Below, one piece after another: positions 16,347 to 24,572 of a DNA stretch of 64,000 nucleotides. The stretch comes from Bacillus sp. SJS (GTDB lineage Bacteria > Bacillota > Bacilli > Bacillales > Bacillaceae). A model generated the notes under the pieces. The model was not told where the DNA came from. It saw only the letters and a list, made by a program, of their open reading frames with translations, and searched no databases. The translations under genes and the position numbers were made by a program. Position 1 is the first letter of the stretch; each line of letters starts with the position of its first letter. The stretch is taken from positions 1-64,000 of the forward strand of contig NZ_JAQV02000024.1 in assembly GCF_000732485.2 (NCBI RefSeq). Reading direction: 5' to 3'.

Positions 16347-16844
16347 CTAACGATTGTCCACTTTCTCCGGATACAAATCATGATTCATTAAACGGTGTTC
16401 CGCCATTGTTTCGTACTTCGTTCCAGGCTTCCCGTAATTCGTATACGGATCGATGGAGATTCCGCCTCTTGGTGTGAATTTCCCCCAAACTTCGATATAG
16501 CGGGGATCCATCAGGTCAATCAAGTCATTCATGATGATGTTCATGCAGTCTTCATGAAAATCGCCGTGGTTTCTGAAACTGAAAAGATATAGCTTCAAGG
16601 ATTTGCTTTCCACCATCAGCTTGTCTGGAATATAGCTGATATAAATGGTTGCAAAGTCCGGCTGTCCTGTTTTTGGGCACAGGGACGTAAATTCCGGACA
16701 ATTGAATTTAACAAAATAATCCCGGTTGATATGCTTATTTTCAAAGGATTCAAGAATGTCCGGGGAATATTCGAATAAATAGTTCGTTCCTTGGTTTCCT
16801 AATAGAGTTACGCCTGTCAGTTCTTCGTCTTTTCTTCCGCTCAT
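16347..16844 (-). CDS. queF: QueF, preQ0 reductase (NADPH-dependent 7-cyano-7-deazaguanine reductase)
   Basis: 165 aa, the same length as B. subtilis Que[22 protein letters not shown] contains the active-site Cys of the T-fold reductase; the later QueF motif [15 protein letters not shown] and the HED segment bind substrate. It converts preQ0 to preQ1 for queuosine tRNA modification. Start: AAAGGAG eight bases before the ATG at 16844 (MSGRKDEE) rather than the earlier in-frame codons. Last gene of queCDEF; its 3' 219 bp are duplicated at 14012-14229, and its present downstream DNA is foreign to the operon. Confidence 0.96.
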   Translation of the reverse strand: MSGRKDEELTGVTLLGNQGTNYLFEYSPDILESFENKHINRDYFVKFNCPEFTSLCPKTGQPDFATIYISYIPDKLMVESKSLKLYLFSFRNHGDFHEDCMNIIMNDLIDLMDPRYIEVWGKFTPRGGISIDPYTNYGKPGTKYETMAEHRLMNHDLYPEKVDNR

Positions 16845-16857
16845 TTTCATTTCTCCT

Positions 16858-17589
16858 TTATACGCCGCGTTTATTTCCCCATAACAGCGTGTGCAGCTGC
16901 GGGAGAACGCGGACAAGATTTAATTGTTCATCCTCCATTACCTCATCAATTAGCCATTGGTAGCGGCTCATCAGTGTTTTCATCAAGGCTTCATCATCTG
17001 TTGTAGCTGTATCGTCATTTCCGACCTGCAGATAAAACGGAATACCGGGATACGTCAAGTGGACCTTTTTTGCAAAGGCGAGATCCTCAGCATTGAATAT
17101 AACAACTTTTAAGCTAGCTGAAGAGAGGGTACCAGCATCCCTCAAACGGGTAAAAATACTGCTTAGCACATCAAAATCTGTTTTCATCCCTGAGCTTGGG
17201 GGCTTAGGGGATATGGTAAGGTCATCGATTTCCGTAAACCAATCCTGGTAGCGGCTTCCCTGCGTTTCAAGAGCGATTTCCATCCCTTTTTCTTTCAGCC
17301 GTGCAATGACCGGCTGTAAATTTTTCAGCAGCGCCGGATTTCCTCCGGATACCGTCACATGCGAAAAACGGTTTCCGCCAACCCGGGTGAGCTCTGCCCA
17401 CACCTGCTCGGCATCCATCTGGATGATTTCATTCTTCGCGGAACCGTCCCATGTAAAAGCGGAGTCACACCACGAACAGGAATAGTCGCAGCCTGCCGTT
17501 CGAATGAACATTGTTTTCTGGCCGATGACCATCCCTTCCCCCTGGATCGTCGGGCCGAAAATTTCAAGAACCGGAATCGTTTCAGCCAT
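16858..17589 (-). CDS. queE: QueE, 7-carboxy-7-deazaguanine synthase (radical SAM)
   Basis: 243 aa. The radical-SAM cluster motif is CDYSCSWC (CxxxCxxC, ~residues 34-41), preceded by FGPTIQGEG, the QueE signature; [10 protein letters not shown] is the SAM-binding GGxP-like strand. It rearranges carboxy-tetrahydropterin to 7-carboxy-7-deazaguanine. Overlaps queD by eight bases. Confidence 0.95.
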   Translation of the reverse strand: MAETIPVLEIFGPTIQGEGMVIGQKTMFIRTAGCDYSCSWCDSAFTWDGSAKNEIIQMDAEQVWAELTRVGGNRFSHVTVSGGNPALLKNLQPVIARLKEKGMEIALETQGSRYQDWFTEIDDLTISPKPPSSGMKTDFDVLSSIFTRLRDAGTLSSASLKVVIFNAEDLAFAKKVHLTYPGIPFYLQVGNDDTATTDDEALMKTLMSRYQWLIDEVMEDEQLNLVRVLPQLHTLLWGNKRGV

Positions 17590-18022
17590 TGCTTTTCACC
17601 TTCTTCGGACGAAAGACCACATAGCTTGTCGGTGTTTCTCTGACAAATACCTGTACACAGACAGGCTTGCCGGGAAGCTGATCCAATTCTGCCTGAATCA
17701 CTTCACTTATTTTTCGGGCAACTACTTCTGTCGTCGGAAAATCTTCTGGACTCCCGGACTGAAAAAGGGCATGCTCATTTAAAATCGTATGATCAAATTG
17801 TCCATGAACAAGATTTTTCAGCGTTTTGAAGTTTACAAGAAACCCTGACTCATCAAGCGTGTCTCCGGCAATCGTAACATTCACAAAATACGTATGACCA
17901 TGAACATTCCGGCACGGGCCTGCACTCTCATGAGGAACATAATGGGCGGCAGACAGATGCATGTCTTTATTGAGCTCATATTGATAGTCATGGTTCACTT
18001 GAGGGTAAATCTGCTGAATCAT
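17582..18022 (-). CDS. queD: QueD, 6-carboxy-5,6,7,8-tetrahydropterin synthase
   Basis: 146 aa of the 6-pyruvoyl-tetrahydropterin synthase fold. Zinc ligands are in LSAAHYVP and in [10 protein letters not shown]; the catalytic Cys is in GPCRN just before the HGH motif. It makes carboxy-tetrahydropterin from dihydroneopterin triphosphate. The ATG overlaps the queC stop (ATGA). Confidence 0.95.
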   Translation of the reverse strand: MIQQIYPQVNHDYQYELNKDMHLSAAHYVPHESAGPCRNVHGHTYFVNVTIAGDTLDESGFLVNFKTLKNLVHGQFDHTILNEHALFQSGSPEDFPTTEVVARKISEVIQAELDQLPGKPVCVQVFVRETPTSYVVFRPKKVKSNG

Positions 18023-18678
18023 TGCGCCGCCTCCTTTTTGTTCAAATAGGCTTCAAGGCCACTTTTTCGTAACACACATGCCGGGCATTCCCCGCAGCCA
18101 TCTGCCGGAATTCCGTTATAGCATGTGAGGGTTTTCGTCCGGACATAATCAAGGGCTCCCAATTCATCTGCAAGCTGCCACGTTTCTTCTTTGTTAAGCC
18201 ACATAAGCGGTGTGTGGAAGACAAGCTGCTCATCCATGGCCAGGTTTACGGTCACATTGCATGATTTTATAAATTGATCCCGGCAATCCGGATAGCCGCT
18301 GAAATCTGTTTCACAAACACCGGTAATGATATGCCTGGCCCCAATCTGATTGGCCAGAACGGATGCGAATGATAGAAACAGCAGATTTCTGCCAGGAACA
18401 AAAGTCGATGGGAGCTCGCCTTCTTTTTGTTCAATTACAATATCATTTCTTGTCAATGCGTTCGGTGCAAGCTGATTCAAAAGGGACATGTCCAGGACGT
18501 GGTGCCGGATGCCCTGCTCTTTTGCAATGGATTCGGCAATCTCAATTTCAAGCTTGTGGCGCTGATTATAATTAAATGTGACGGCTTCTACTTCTTTATA
18601 ATTCTTTAGTGCCCAGAACAGGCATGTTGTGCTGTCCTGTCCTCCGCTAAAGACAACTAGCGCTTTTTCATTTTTCAT
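18019..18678 (-). CDS. queC: QueC, 7-cyano-7-deazaguanine (preQ0) synthase
   Basis: 219 aa. The ATP-pyrophosphatase P-loop is FSGGQDSTT (~residue 10); the C-terminal zinc site is [19 protein letters not shown]. It converts carboxy-deazaguanine to preQ0. GGAGGAG precedes the ATG at 18678, so an upstream in-frame extension is not used. First gene of queCDEF, under a preQ1-I riboswitch. Confidence 0.96.
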   Translation of the reverse strand: MKNEKALVVFSGGQDSTTCLFWALKNYKEVEAVTFNYNQRHKLEIEIAESIAKEQGIRHHVLDMSLLNQLAPNALTRNDIVIEQKEGELPSTFVPGRNLLFLSFASVLANQIGARHIITGVCETDFSGYPDCRDQFIKSCNVTVNLAMDEQLVFHTPLMWLNKEETWQLADELGALDYVRTKTLTCYNGIPADGCGECPACVLRKSGLEAYLNKKEAAQ

Positions 18679-18745
18679 GTTGAATCTCCTCCTGTTGACG
18701 GAGCTTCCAGTCACAACCATGTTTATCATGATTCAATTCGGTGAA

Positions 18746-18777
18746 ATAATAAAGGCACCCCAATAGAGGTGCCTTAG
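18746..18777 (-). terminator. Second terminator-like hairpin in the queC leader
   Basis: On the transcript strand AAGGCACC-loop-GGTGCCTT is followed by TATTATTT. It lies between the riboswitch terminator and the queC ribosome binding site. Its U-run is interrupted, so it may be a weaker second stop. Confidence 0.6.
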
Positions 18778-18791
18778 CGAATGGTCTATAA

Positions 18792-18831
18792 AAAAACAAA
18801 AACAATATCCAAGGAACGCCTTTGATATTGC
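18792..18831 (-). terminator. Riboswitch-controlled terminator of queCDEF
   Basis: On the reverse strand CAATATCAAAGG-CGTT-CCTTGGATATTG is followed by TTTTTGTTTTTTT, directly 3' of the preQ1 aptamer. This is the expected expression platform: ligand binding favours the terminator. Confidence 0.85.
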
Positions 18832-18833
18832 TG

Positions 18834-18870
18834 TCCTTAGTTTTTTATAGAGGGTTGTGCTAGAACCTCT
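18834..18870 (-). promoter_or_regulatory. PreQ1-I riboswitch aptamer upstream of queC
   Basis: The reverse strand reads AGAGGTTCTAGCACAACCCTCTATAAAAAACTAAGG. This has the short P1 stem (AGAGG/CCTCT), the C-rich loop and the A-rich tail ending ACTAAGG of the class I preQ1 H-type pseudoknot. It senses the pathway product and attenuates queCDEF. Confidence 0.93.
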
Positions 18871-18957
18871 CCCGTTCATTTGAAACGGATTTGTATTTAG
18901 CTGACCTGTTCACTATACATGAAAAATGGCCGTCTGCCAATAACAGGAGGAGCATTT

Positions 18958-20298
18958 ATGGAAAAGAACCGTTTTTTGCAAGTAAGAGCCAGCTTCTGGT
19001 TTATCCCTTTGATTTATGGAATGATTGCCCTGTTACTGGCATATGTGAGTATGGCTCTTGACCAATATGCTTCAAAACATACGGAATTATACGATTACAT
19101 ACCTGACCTGTTTCTATCTGATATGCAGCTTGCTCAAACCATTTTAAGCTCGATCGCCACATCGCTATTAACCATGACGACCATCACGTTTTCTTCTATT
19201 TTGGTCGTGTTGACTACTTATGCAGCCCAGTTTTCTCCAAGAGCTTTGCAGAACTTTACGTCTGACCGCAGCTCTCAGCGCGTTCTTGGCATGTTTACCG
19301 GCGGATTTGTTTATACGATTGTACTATTGCTTTTAGCAAAGGGTAAAAGCGGCGACTTGTTTATTGTCCCCGCTCTAGCCATCGGTGTTGCTTTCGCATG
19401 CCTTGCTGCGTTTGTCTACTTTATCCATCATTCGGTCGCGTCAATTAAGGTCAGCAACCTGATCTTTCAAATCGCAAGCAAAACAATGAAGGCGTGGAAG
19501 GAAAATTATGAAGAAGATCAAAGCCTTAATGCCATGAGAGATTACGCTGGAGCGGAAGAAATTACTTCAGGAATAGACAGACAGCTGAAGAGCAAAAAAG
19601 CCGGATACATACAGCACGTGCAAGTACGGGAATTGATTCAGGCAGCTGAAAAATCAAAGATAACCATAAAAGTTGAAAAATCATTAGGCAGCTACGTAGA
19701 TGAAGGAACACCTCTGCTTACCTATTGGGGACAAGATGAGCTAAGCGATGCTGACAGCCTGCTGAATCAGATTCTGATCATACCTGAGCAGGAGCCTGTC
19801 AGGGATGTGGGGTTTGGCATCCAAAAGCTTTCAGAGATTGCCATTCGATCCATTTCTCCGGCATTTAACGATCCATATACAACTGCAAATGCGGTTGAGC
19901 ATATTGCACGGATTCTAACCCGTCTTGGGAAAAGCTACACTCCAACACCCTATTATACGGATAAAGCACAAAGACTGCGTGTCATTTTTCATAAACCCTC
20001 CTTTGAGGATTTGCTTTATAAAAGCTTTTATCTGATCAGACACCATGGAAAAGAAGACACAGCCGTTATGCATTCCATTTTATCTGCCCTTACCATAGTG
20101 GCGGAAAACAATGATAAAGAAGTAAAAGACATCATCTGGAAATTTTCATGTTATATTCTTGAAGGGCTGCAAGAGGTTGATTGGATCAGCCTTGATCGGT
20201 CCTATCTTAACCATCAGTTTCAAAAACTGGCTCACGCCTGCTGCAGAGATGGTCAATTTGAGGGAATTAAAAAGGGGCTTTCTGATGAGAGCAAATGA
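18958..20298 (+). CDS. DUF2254 membrane protein
   Basis: 446 aa. Four hydrophobic segments within the first ~170 residues (FWFIPLIYGMIALLLAY, SSIATSLLTMTTITFSSILVV, YTIVLLLLAK and IGVAFACLAAFVYFI). A cytosolic domain follows, with YIQHVQVRELIQAAEKS and ISPAFNDPYTTANAVEHIARIL, the most conserved DUF2254 block. Function is undefined in the family; channel-like roles have been guessed. ATG at 18958 follows AGGAGGAG. Oriented away from the que operon. Confidence 0.85.
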   Translation: MEKNRFLQVRASFWFIPLIYGMIALLLAYVSMALDQYASKHTELYDYIPDLFLSDMQLAQTILSSIATSLLTMTTITFSSILVVLTTYAAQFSPRALQNFTSDRSSQRVLGMFTGGFVYTIVLLLLAKGKSGDLFIVPALAIGVAFACLAAFVYFIHHSVASIKVSNLIFQIASKTMKAWKENYEEDQSLNAMRDYAGAEEITSGIDRQLKSKKAGYIQHVQVRELIQAAEKSKITIKVEKSLGSYVDEGTPLLTYWGQDELSDADSLLNQILIIPEQEPVRDVGFGIQKLSEIAIRSISPAFNDPYTTANAVEHIARILTRLGKSYTPTPYYTDKAQRLRVIFHKPSFEDLLYKSFYLIRHHGKEDTAVMHSILSALTIVAENNDKEVKDIIWKFSCYILEGLQEVDWISLDRSYLNHQFQKLAHACCRDGQFEGIKKGLSDESK

Positions 20299-20305
20299 TT
20301 AGTAT

Positions 20306-20355
20306 TGAAACCTCCGTGATACCTTGTGTGATCATTCCGGGGGTTTTGCTTTTTG
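20306..20355 (+). terminator. Terminator after the DUF2254 gene
   Basis: AAACCTCCGTGAT and ATCATTCCGGGGGTTT form an imperfect stem with a loop of ~10 nt, followed by TGCTTTTTG. Confidence 0.6.
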
Positions 20356-20485
20356 TATAGGTGCTAAGAACAAATATGGGTTATGCTGATTGGAGCGGAA
20401 GGTGAGAAAGCACTGAAGCAGGTAAAAAAAGGTAAAAAAGCAAAGGGCGAGACGCATTAAAAGACCACCTGAATACAGCTTTTTC

Positions 20486-20953
20486 TTATTTTTTTACTGT
20501 TCCGATTCCTTTCGCACCATGACTCTGAATGATTTTTTTTACCCGTTCTGTCAATGAATTCTCAATATGCAGAATAATAACTACCTCTTTTTCATGTTTT
20601 TTTAAGAAAGGCTCTTTTCTTTTTTTCTTGTATAAATATTCGACAGAAAAGCCAGATATCATACCAAAAATCAGTCCAATCGAGCCCCAAATGACTGGTC
20701 CCCAGAATAAGGAAAGACCATAAATAACCCCTAAAAGCATGAATACTGCCCCAAAAACACCAGCTAAATCCAGCAGACTCTTTTGATCATCAGAGAGATC
20801 CGTATCAAACAGGGTTTGAAATTCTCCCAGTCGTTCCATAGGAATGGCCATAATCTGCGTTTGATGGACTCCCGCTTTTTCTATTTCTGTTAAGAGCAAT
20901 TCAAGCGAAGTAGAGTATGTGAAAGTTGTGATTAAGTAATTCAGCTTCACCAC
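20486..20953 (-). CDS. Small two-helix membrane protein of unknown function
   Basis: 155 aa: an N-terminal soluble part of ~60 residues (with LITTFTYSTSLELLLTEIEKAG, reminiscent of a ferredoxin-like fold), two adjacent hydrophobic segments (~65-105, LAGVFGAVFMLLGVIYGLSL and IWGSIGLIFGMISGF), then a soluble tail (EVVIILHIENSLTERVKKII). No family recognised. It starts with GTG eight bases after the stop of the preceding gene and is likely co-transcribed with it. Confidence 0.75.
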   Translation of the reverse strand: MVKLNYLITTFTYSTSLELLLTEIEKAGVHQTQIMAIPMERLGEFQTLFDTDLSDDQKSLLDLAGVFGAVFMLLGVIYGLSLFWGPVIWGSIGLIFGMISGFSVEYLYKKKRKEPFLKKHEKEVVIILHIENSLTERVKKIIQSHGAKGIGTVKK

Positions 20954-20961
20954 GTCCTTAT

Positions 20962-21729
20962 CTACAGCGGCATTTTGAAATCCCGGTTCTGATAGCTGGC
21001 TTTCAAATGCTTTTCCAGCTCTCTGTCAAAAAGCTTATTGTATTCAACTGTACTAACATAACTGTCATAAGCGAGAAAAACATATAATGAAGGCAAAAAA
21101 AGAAACCATTGAGGATTTGCGGTTTGGGAAACAAGTTCAAATTCGCCTCTTACAGTATATAGGACACATTTATAAAGACCAGAATAATAGGCGGTAATGA
21201 TCCATAAGAAAACACCAAATACGATGGATGGAAGGCGATTTAGATAAAAATGTCCAAGTCCCGGTGTAAGCAGAGACCAAAATAAGGCATAGCCAGGTTT
21301 TCGTTTCTCAAGGACATTGATTTCAAGAGGATTTATATTTTTCATTTGAATGGGTGCGCCTTCCCGGACCGACAAAATATAGTATTTATTGTACTCAATG
21401 GCCTGCCTGTAACTATCCCAAATGATAAACACATAAAACGTTACATAAAGCCATAGCCATTCCTCATTCATGACCTTTAAGGCAGCTTCCGGCCTGCCTG
21501 TCATACTGTAAAAAATCCCCTCATTTAAATGAGCTATATTATTTGCAAAAACTTCCCAGACCATTAGCAAAAAGCCGGTTATGTATTTCCCTAATAGGAC
21601 GTGGCCAAATCCCGGAAAGGATGCAGACCACCAGGCAACAATAAATGGATTTCTCAAATGAAACAAGTTTGTCATATATGGATTGACGGTGGCAATCATC
21701 CTCCGTCGCTGAGAAGAATTTACAGGCAC
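20962..21729 (-). CDS. Multi-pass membrane protein with duplicated GFGH/GLGH motif
   Basis: 255 aa. Two homologous halves are visible: FPGFGHVLLGKYITGFLLM (~residue 40) and TPGLGHFYLNRLPSIVFGV (~residue 155). Each is followed by a hydrophobic helix and a YDSY/WDSYxxxxEYNK segment. This looks like an internal duplication of a TM2-like helical hairpin. No function known. GTG start behind GAGGGAG. Pairs with the two-helix protein downstream. Confidence 0.78.
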   Translation of the reverse strand: MPVNSSQRRRMIATVNPYMTNLFHLRNPFIVAWWSASFPGFGHVLLGKYITGFLLMVWEVFANNIAHLNEGIFYSMTGRPEAALKVMNEEWLWLYVTFYVFIIWDSYRQAIEYNKYYILSVREGAPIQMKNINPLEINVLEKRKPGYALFWSLLTPGLGHFYLNRLPSIVFGVFLWIITAYYSGLYKCVLYTVRGEFELVSQTANPQWFLFLPSLYVFLAYDSYVSTVEYNKLFDRELEKHLKASYQNRDFKMPL

Positions 21730-21841
21730 CAGGCTCCCTCTTTTCTTAAGGAATCCGTACTATTTTGTCCAATAGCATCCATGCTATTCTATAGGATGCA
21801 TTGTGCCGTATGGATTCAAATTAAACTTTGCAAAATTAAGA

Positions 21842-21870
21842 AAAAAGCTGCCTTTAAGAGGCAGCCATTA
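21842..21870 (-). terminator. Terminator of the 45-aa gene
   Basis: On the reverse strand GGCTGCCTCTTAAAGGCAGC is followed by TTTTTT. It overlaps the end of the small gene. Confidence 0.8.
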
Positions 21871-22005
21871 AGACCTTTTTGAATCCTTATCTGTTTCCCT
21901 AGATAGCTCTTTCAGTGATTTCACTTCACCATGAGGGTGCTGGGCTTGCTTATGATCCTTCCATTGTCGTTCTTCCTGTTTTTTAGATTGGCTCATTGTA
22001 TTCAT
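21868..22005 (-). CDS. 45-aa hydrophilic protein
   Basis: MNTMSQSKKQEERQWKDHKQ and a C-terminus rich in Lys, Glu, Asp and Ser. GAGAGGAAAGG lies upstream; the ATG at 21996 (MSQSKK) is an equally good start given AAAGG spacing. It has its own terminator. The composition resembles small spore or stress hydrophilins of Bacillus, but no family is assignable. Confidence 0.6.
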   Translation of the reverse strand: MNTMSQSKKQEERQWKDHKQAQHPHGEVKSLKELSRETDKDSKRS

Positions 22006-22048
22006 CCTTTCCTCTCGATTACCTTTAGTTTCTTTAAGAAGAGAGGAT

Positions 22049-22549
22049 TTATTCTTCAGGCTTATCAGGATTGGTTTTTCTGAAAACATAATATAGCCCA
22101 ATGATGATAGCGGCAAGTGGCCAGAAACTTCCTCTAAAGGAGAGAAAATGTTCCGCAAAAAAGAAGCCGCCAACTGCGGAAAGCACGCAGATCGGAATGA
22201 GCAGCCCTCGCTCCCTGCCTCCAAAAAGCCAGAGCTCAAACAAGCCAAAAGCAGCAGCAAGGAGATAAACTGGCCATGTGCTGCCTGCGTAATTCCAGCC
22301 TGCAGCTGTTTCAAAAATGAACAGCAGCCCTAAGACAAGTAAGACACCACCCGGCAAAAGGAGGCCCGCCTTCTCCTTTTTGCAGCCTCCAAGGAAAAAA
22401 GCGATATGAAAGGCACCCGAAAGAATTAAAAGTATAAACGGCCATGCATATACTCCAATTTCCGTAAAAATCCCTAAAGATTTTAAAAAGTAATACAGTC
22501 CAAACAGAATAAGAAACAAACCAAACAGCTTTTTATGGTTACTGCCCAT
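22049..22549 (-). CDS. Membrane protein with LiaI/LiaF-like (DUF5668) helices
   Basis: 166 aa, five to six transmembrane helices in pairs (KLFGLFLILFGLYYFLKSLG opens the first pair; VYAWPFILLILSGAFHIAFFL and WPLAAIIIGLYYVFRK follow). Such [F/L]WPLxLIxxGxxxL repeats are typical of LiaI/LiaF-TM and DUF5668 proteins. Function here unknown. Start at 22549 chosen because GGAGAGGAG lies directly upstream. Confidence 0.75.
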   Translation of the reverse strand: MGSNHKKLFGLFLILFGLYYFLKSLGIFTEIGVYAWPFILLILSGAFHIAFFLGGCKKEKAGLLLPGGVLLVLGLLFIFETAAGWNYAGSTWPVYLLAAAFGLFELWLFGGRERGLLIPICVLSAVGGFFFAEHFLSFRGSFWPLAAIIIGLYYVFRKTNPDKPEE

Positions 22550-22611
22550 ATTCTCCTCTCCTGTCTGCAACTTTCTATAGTTTATGCATTGCTTTTTCGG
22601 AAAAGAGTAAA

Positions 22612-22643
22612 AAAAAACACCTGCTTTAAAAGCAGGTGTTTAG
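22612..22643 (-). terminator. Terminator after the CorC/CNNM-type gene
   Basis: AACACCTGCT-TTAA-AGCAGGTGTT forms a perfect stem with T-runs towards lower coordinates. It lies just past the stop at 22652. Confidence 0.85.
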
Positions 22644-22651
22644 TGGTTCTT

Positions 22652-24004
22652 TCAAGTTGTACTTGCTACACTTCGATCTACTTGTTCAAGAACAGCACTT
22701 GGACTTTCCTTAACTTGCCTTGTCAGTTCCAAATATTTAATGTGATGATTTTCCATGTCCCGAACTTTAAATGTAAAAGACCCAAATTGAACTGTATCGC
22801 CTTTTTGGATATCAAACTTTTCAGTCAGCACCCAGCCGCCAATTGTATCAACATCTTTATCATCAATTTCGAGGCCGAACATATCGTTTATTTCACTTAC
22901 TAGGACTTTCCCATCTAAAATATAGCGGTTGTCGTTGATTTTTTGAATGTTAGGAACTTCATCTGTATCAAATTCATCACGAATTTCTCCAACAATCTCT
23001 TCTAAAATATCCTCAACCGTTACAAGACCGGCTGTTCCCCCATACTCATCAATCAGGATCGCCATGTGGATCCGTTCCTTTTGCATCTTCACAAGCAGGT
23101 CCTGAATCGGAATCGATTCAATCACTTGGATAATCGGACGAACATATTCCTTAAGAGAAAAAGAATCCTTGCTGTTTTTCTGAATTAAATTCGTGAACAC
23201 CTCTTTGATATTCACCATTCCAATAATATGGTCCTTATCGCCGTCTGTTACCGGATACCTTGTGTATTTCTCATTTTGCATAATTTCGATATTTTGATCC
23301 ATTAAAGAATCAATAGACAAGGAGACGATTTCCGTTCTGGGAACCATGATTTCCTTTGCAATCCGGTTATCGAATTCAAAGATTTTGTTGACATATTTAA
23401 ATTCAGATTGATTAATTTCACCGCTTTTATAGCTGTCTGAAAGAATGATTCGAAGCTCTTCTTCACTATGTGCCAATTCATGCTCAGATACAGGCTTTAG
23501 TCCGAATAAACCAGTTACAAATCTGGCAGAGCCGTTAAGGGCCCATATAAAAGGGTACATAATGGTATTGAACAGAATGAGCGGACGCGCGAGCAGCAAG
23601 GTAATTTCCTCTGCTTTTTGGATCGCTAACGTTTTAGGAGCCAATTCACCAATAACGACGTGCAAAAAGGTCATGATGGCGAATGCAAAAGCAATAGAGA
23701 TAACCGGTGTCAGTGCCTCTGGCAAACCAAGCTGAACAAATAGCGGTTTTAGCATATGTTCAAAAGTTGGTTCCCCAAGCCACCCGATTCCAAGCGCTGT
23801 CACAGTAATTCCAAGCTGACAGGCTGATAGATAGCCATCCAAATTGGAAATGACGCGTTTTGCTGCTTTCGCGTTTTTATTTCCTTCCGCGATCAGCTGG
23901 TCAATACGAGAACTTCTTACCTTTACAATAGCGAATTCAGATGCCACGAAAAACGCGGTTAATCCAATCAATATTGCAATGAGCAATAAATTTACTATGT
24001 CCAA
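22652..24004 (-). CDS. CNNM/CorC-family divalent cation transporter (YhdP/MpfA-like)
   Basis: 450 aa: DUF21/CNNM membrane domain (~1-190, including [18 protein letters not shown] and [17 protein letters not shown]), two CBS domains (~215-335, with [10 protein letters not shown] and [18 protein letters not shown]), then a C-terminal CorC/HlyC domain (~350-430). In B. subtilis the paralogue MpfA exports Mg2+; which paralogue this is cannot be decided. The start is TTG at 24004 with AAGGA six bases upstream. A longer Shine-Dalgarno AGGAGGTGA occurs further upstream, separated by an inverted repeat. Preceded by an unusually long leader. Confidence 0.9.
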   Translation of the reverse strand: MDIVNLLLIAILIGLTAFFVASEFAIVKVRSSRIDQLIAEGNKNAKAAKRVISNLDGYLSACQLGITVTALGIGWLGEPTFEHMLKPLFVQLGLPEALTPVISIAFAFAIMTFLHVVIGELAPKTLAIQKAEEITLLLARPLILFNTIMYPFIWALNGSARFVTGLFGLKPVSEHELAHSEEELRIILSDSYKSGEINQSEFKYVNKIFEFDNRIAKEIMVPRTEIVSLSIDSLMDQNIEIMQNEKYTRYPVTDGDKDHIIGMVNIKEVFTNLIQKNSKDSFSLKEYVRPIIQVIESIPIQDLLVKMQKERIHMAILIDEYGGTAGLVTVEDILEEIVGEIRDEFDTDEVPNIQKINDNRYILDGKVLVSEINDMFGLEIDDKDVDTIGGWVLTEKFDIQKGDTVQFGSFTFKVRDMENHHIKYLELTRQVKESPSAVLEQVDRSVASTT

Positions 24005-24009
24005 ATATG

Positions 24010-24039
24010 TTCCTTGTTCCGTAATTTACGGAAAAGGAA
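24010..24039. promoter_or_regulatory. Inverted repeat between two Shine-Dalgarno sites of the CorC gene
   Basis: TTCCTTGTTCCGTAA and TTTACGGAAAAGGAA pair almost perfectly with no spacer. They span the ribosome-binding region: on the transcript, AGGAGGTGA lies 5' of the hairpin, while the AAGGA used by the TTG start forms its 3' arm. Sequestration of the start-proximal site is plausible. Confidence 0.55.
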
Positions 24040-24375
24040 GTCACCTCCTGGGTTGATTATAAAATGGCCATCATCAATTGATGGCGGTGCCGGATTCAGC
24101 GGCAAAAGTAAACCGTTCCAAGGTTCTTACAATCGGCTTTGAGCCGGCAGATCATTCATTTTACAATATTGTATGAATAATCTAAAAAACTGCCTTCCAC
24201 TCAAAATCCGTCAACATGCATCCGAAGTATTTCATCGGATGGTTCCGGCCGTTAATTGTGGCCGATAAGCATGAAGCAGCCTGATACGGGAAAACCGAAT
24301 GATCGGCTGGATCCCTTAAATACTTCAACATGTTCACTGCCCCATCTTATCACCCCAATCTTTGTATAGTTACTA
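24040..24375 (-). promoter_or_regulatory. Long structured leader of the CorC/CNNM gene, class unknown
   Basis: About 340 bp rich in short stems on the transcript strand: CGGCC-loop-GGCCG, ATCCGA-loop-TCGGAT, GGCT-TTGA-GCC. Last comes GCCATCA-AT-TGATGATGGC followed by CATTTTAT (near 24062-24085), which resembles an intrinsic terminator just before the gene. I compared it by eye with M-box, ydaO (c-di-AMP), yybP-ykoY, SAM and T-box signatures and found none. It may be an undescribed attenuator, or it may be partly coding (see the ORF at 24182-24331). Confidence 0.4.
24182..24331 (-). CDS. Possible 49-aa ORF inside the CorC leader
   Basis: An uninterrupted frame from ATG (24331) to TAG, beginning MLKYLRDPADHSVFPYQ and ending LTDFEWKAVF, with two Cys, three Pro and balanced composition. 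The ribosome binding site is weak (GGGG eight bases upstream). No family recognised. It may be a genuine small protein, an upstream regulatory ORF, or chance. Confidence 0.3.
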   Translation of the reverse strand: MLKYLRDPADHSVFPYQAASCLSATINGRNHPMKYFGCMLTDFEWKAVF

Positions 24376-24532
24376 GAATCATATACGAAAGAAAAGTATC
24401 CAGTCAAACATAACAGTTTTCCAATTTCCTTATAAATATGACGAAAATTCTAGAAAAATACTTGGTTACCATCTTATATCTCATTTTTTCATTGGATTGG
24501 AGGGTTTTTCATTATCCAGTCCCTAGACGAGC

Positions 24533-24572
24533 TATAACAAAAAAAAAGCGCAAGCGCTTTTTTTGTTATAGC
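24533..24572. terminator. Long near-perfect terminator palindrome after the HAD gene
   Basis: GCTATAACAAAAAAA...GCG-CAA-GCGC...TTTTTTTGTTATAGC is symmetric over nearly 20 bp per arm and ends at the HAD stop codon. Confidence 0.85.

Larger units (their letters stand above)
14230..16347. other. Inserted 2.1-kb segment between queF and its duplicated 3' end
   Basis: The segment carries a hydrolase and a divergent TetR regulator and lies between two direct copies of the queF 3' end. The TetR half looks more AT-rich and A-ending in codon use than the que genes. No integrase or transposase is present. In B. subtilis-like order nothing of this kind follows queF. Acquisition by recombination within queF (the incoming DNA bringing its own queF end, explaining ~95% rather than 100% identity) is the simplest inference. 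Confidence 0.7.

Noticed and set aside
14230-16347. Prophage or integrative conjugative element
   Set aside because: No integrase, replication, structural or conjugation genes in the 2.1 kb; only the flanking repeat resembles an integration scar.
24040-24375. Known riboswitch (M-box, ydaO, yybP-ykoY, T-box) before the CorC gene
   Set aside because: None of the conserved core strings of these classes could be found by eye; kept only as an unclassified leader.
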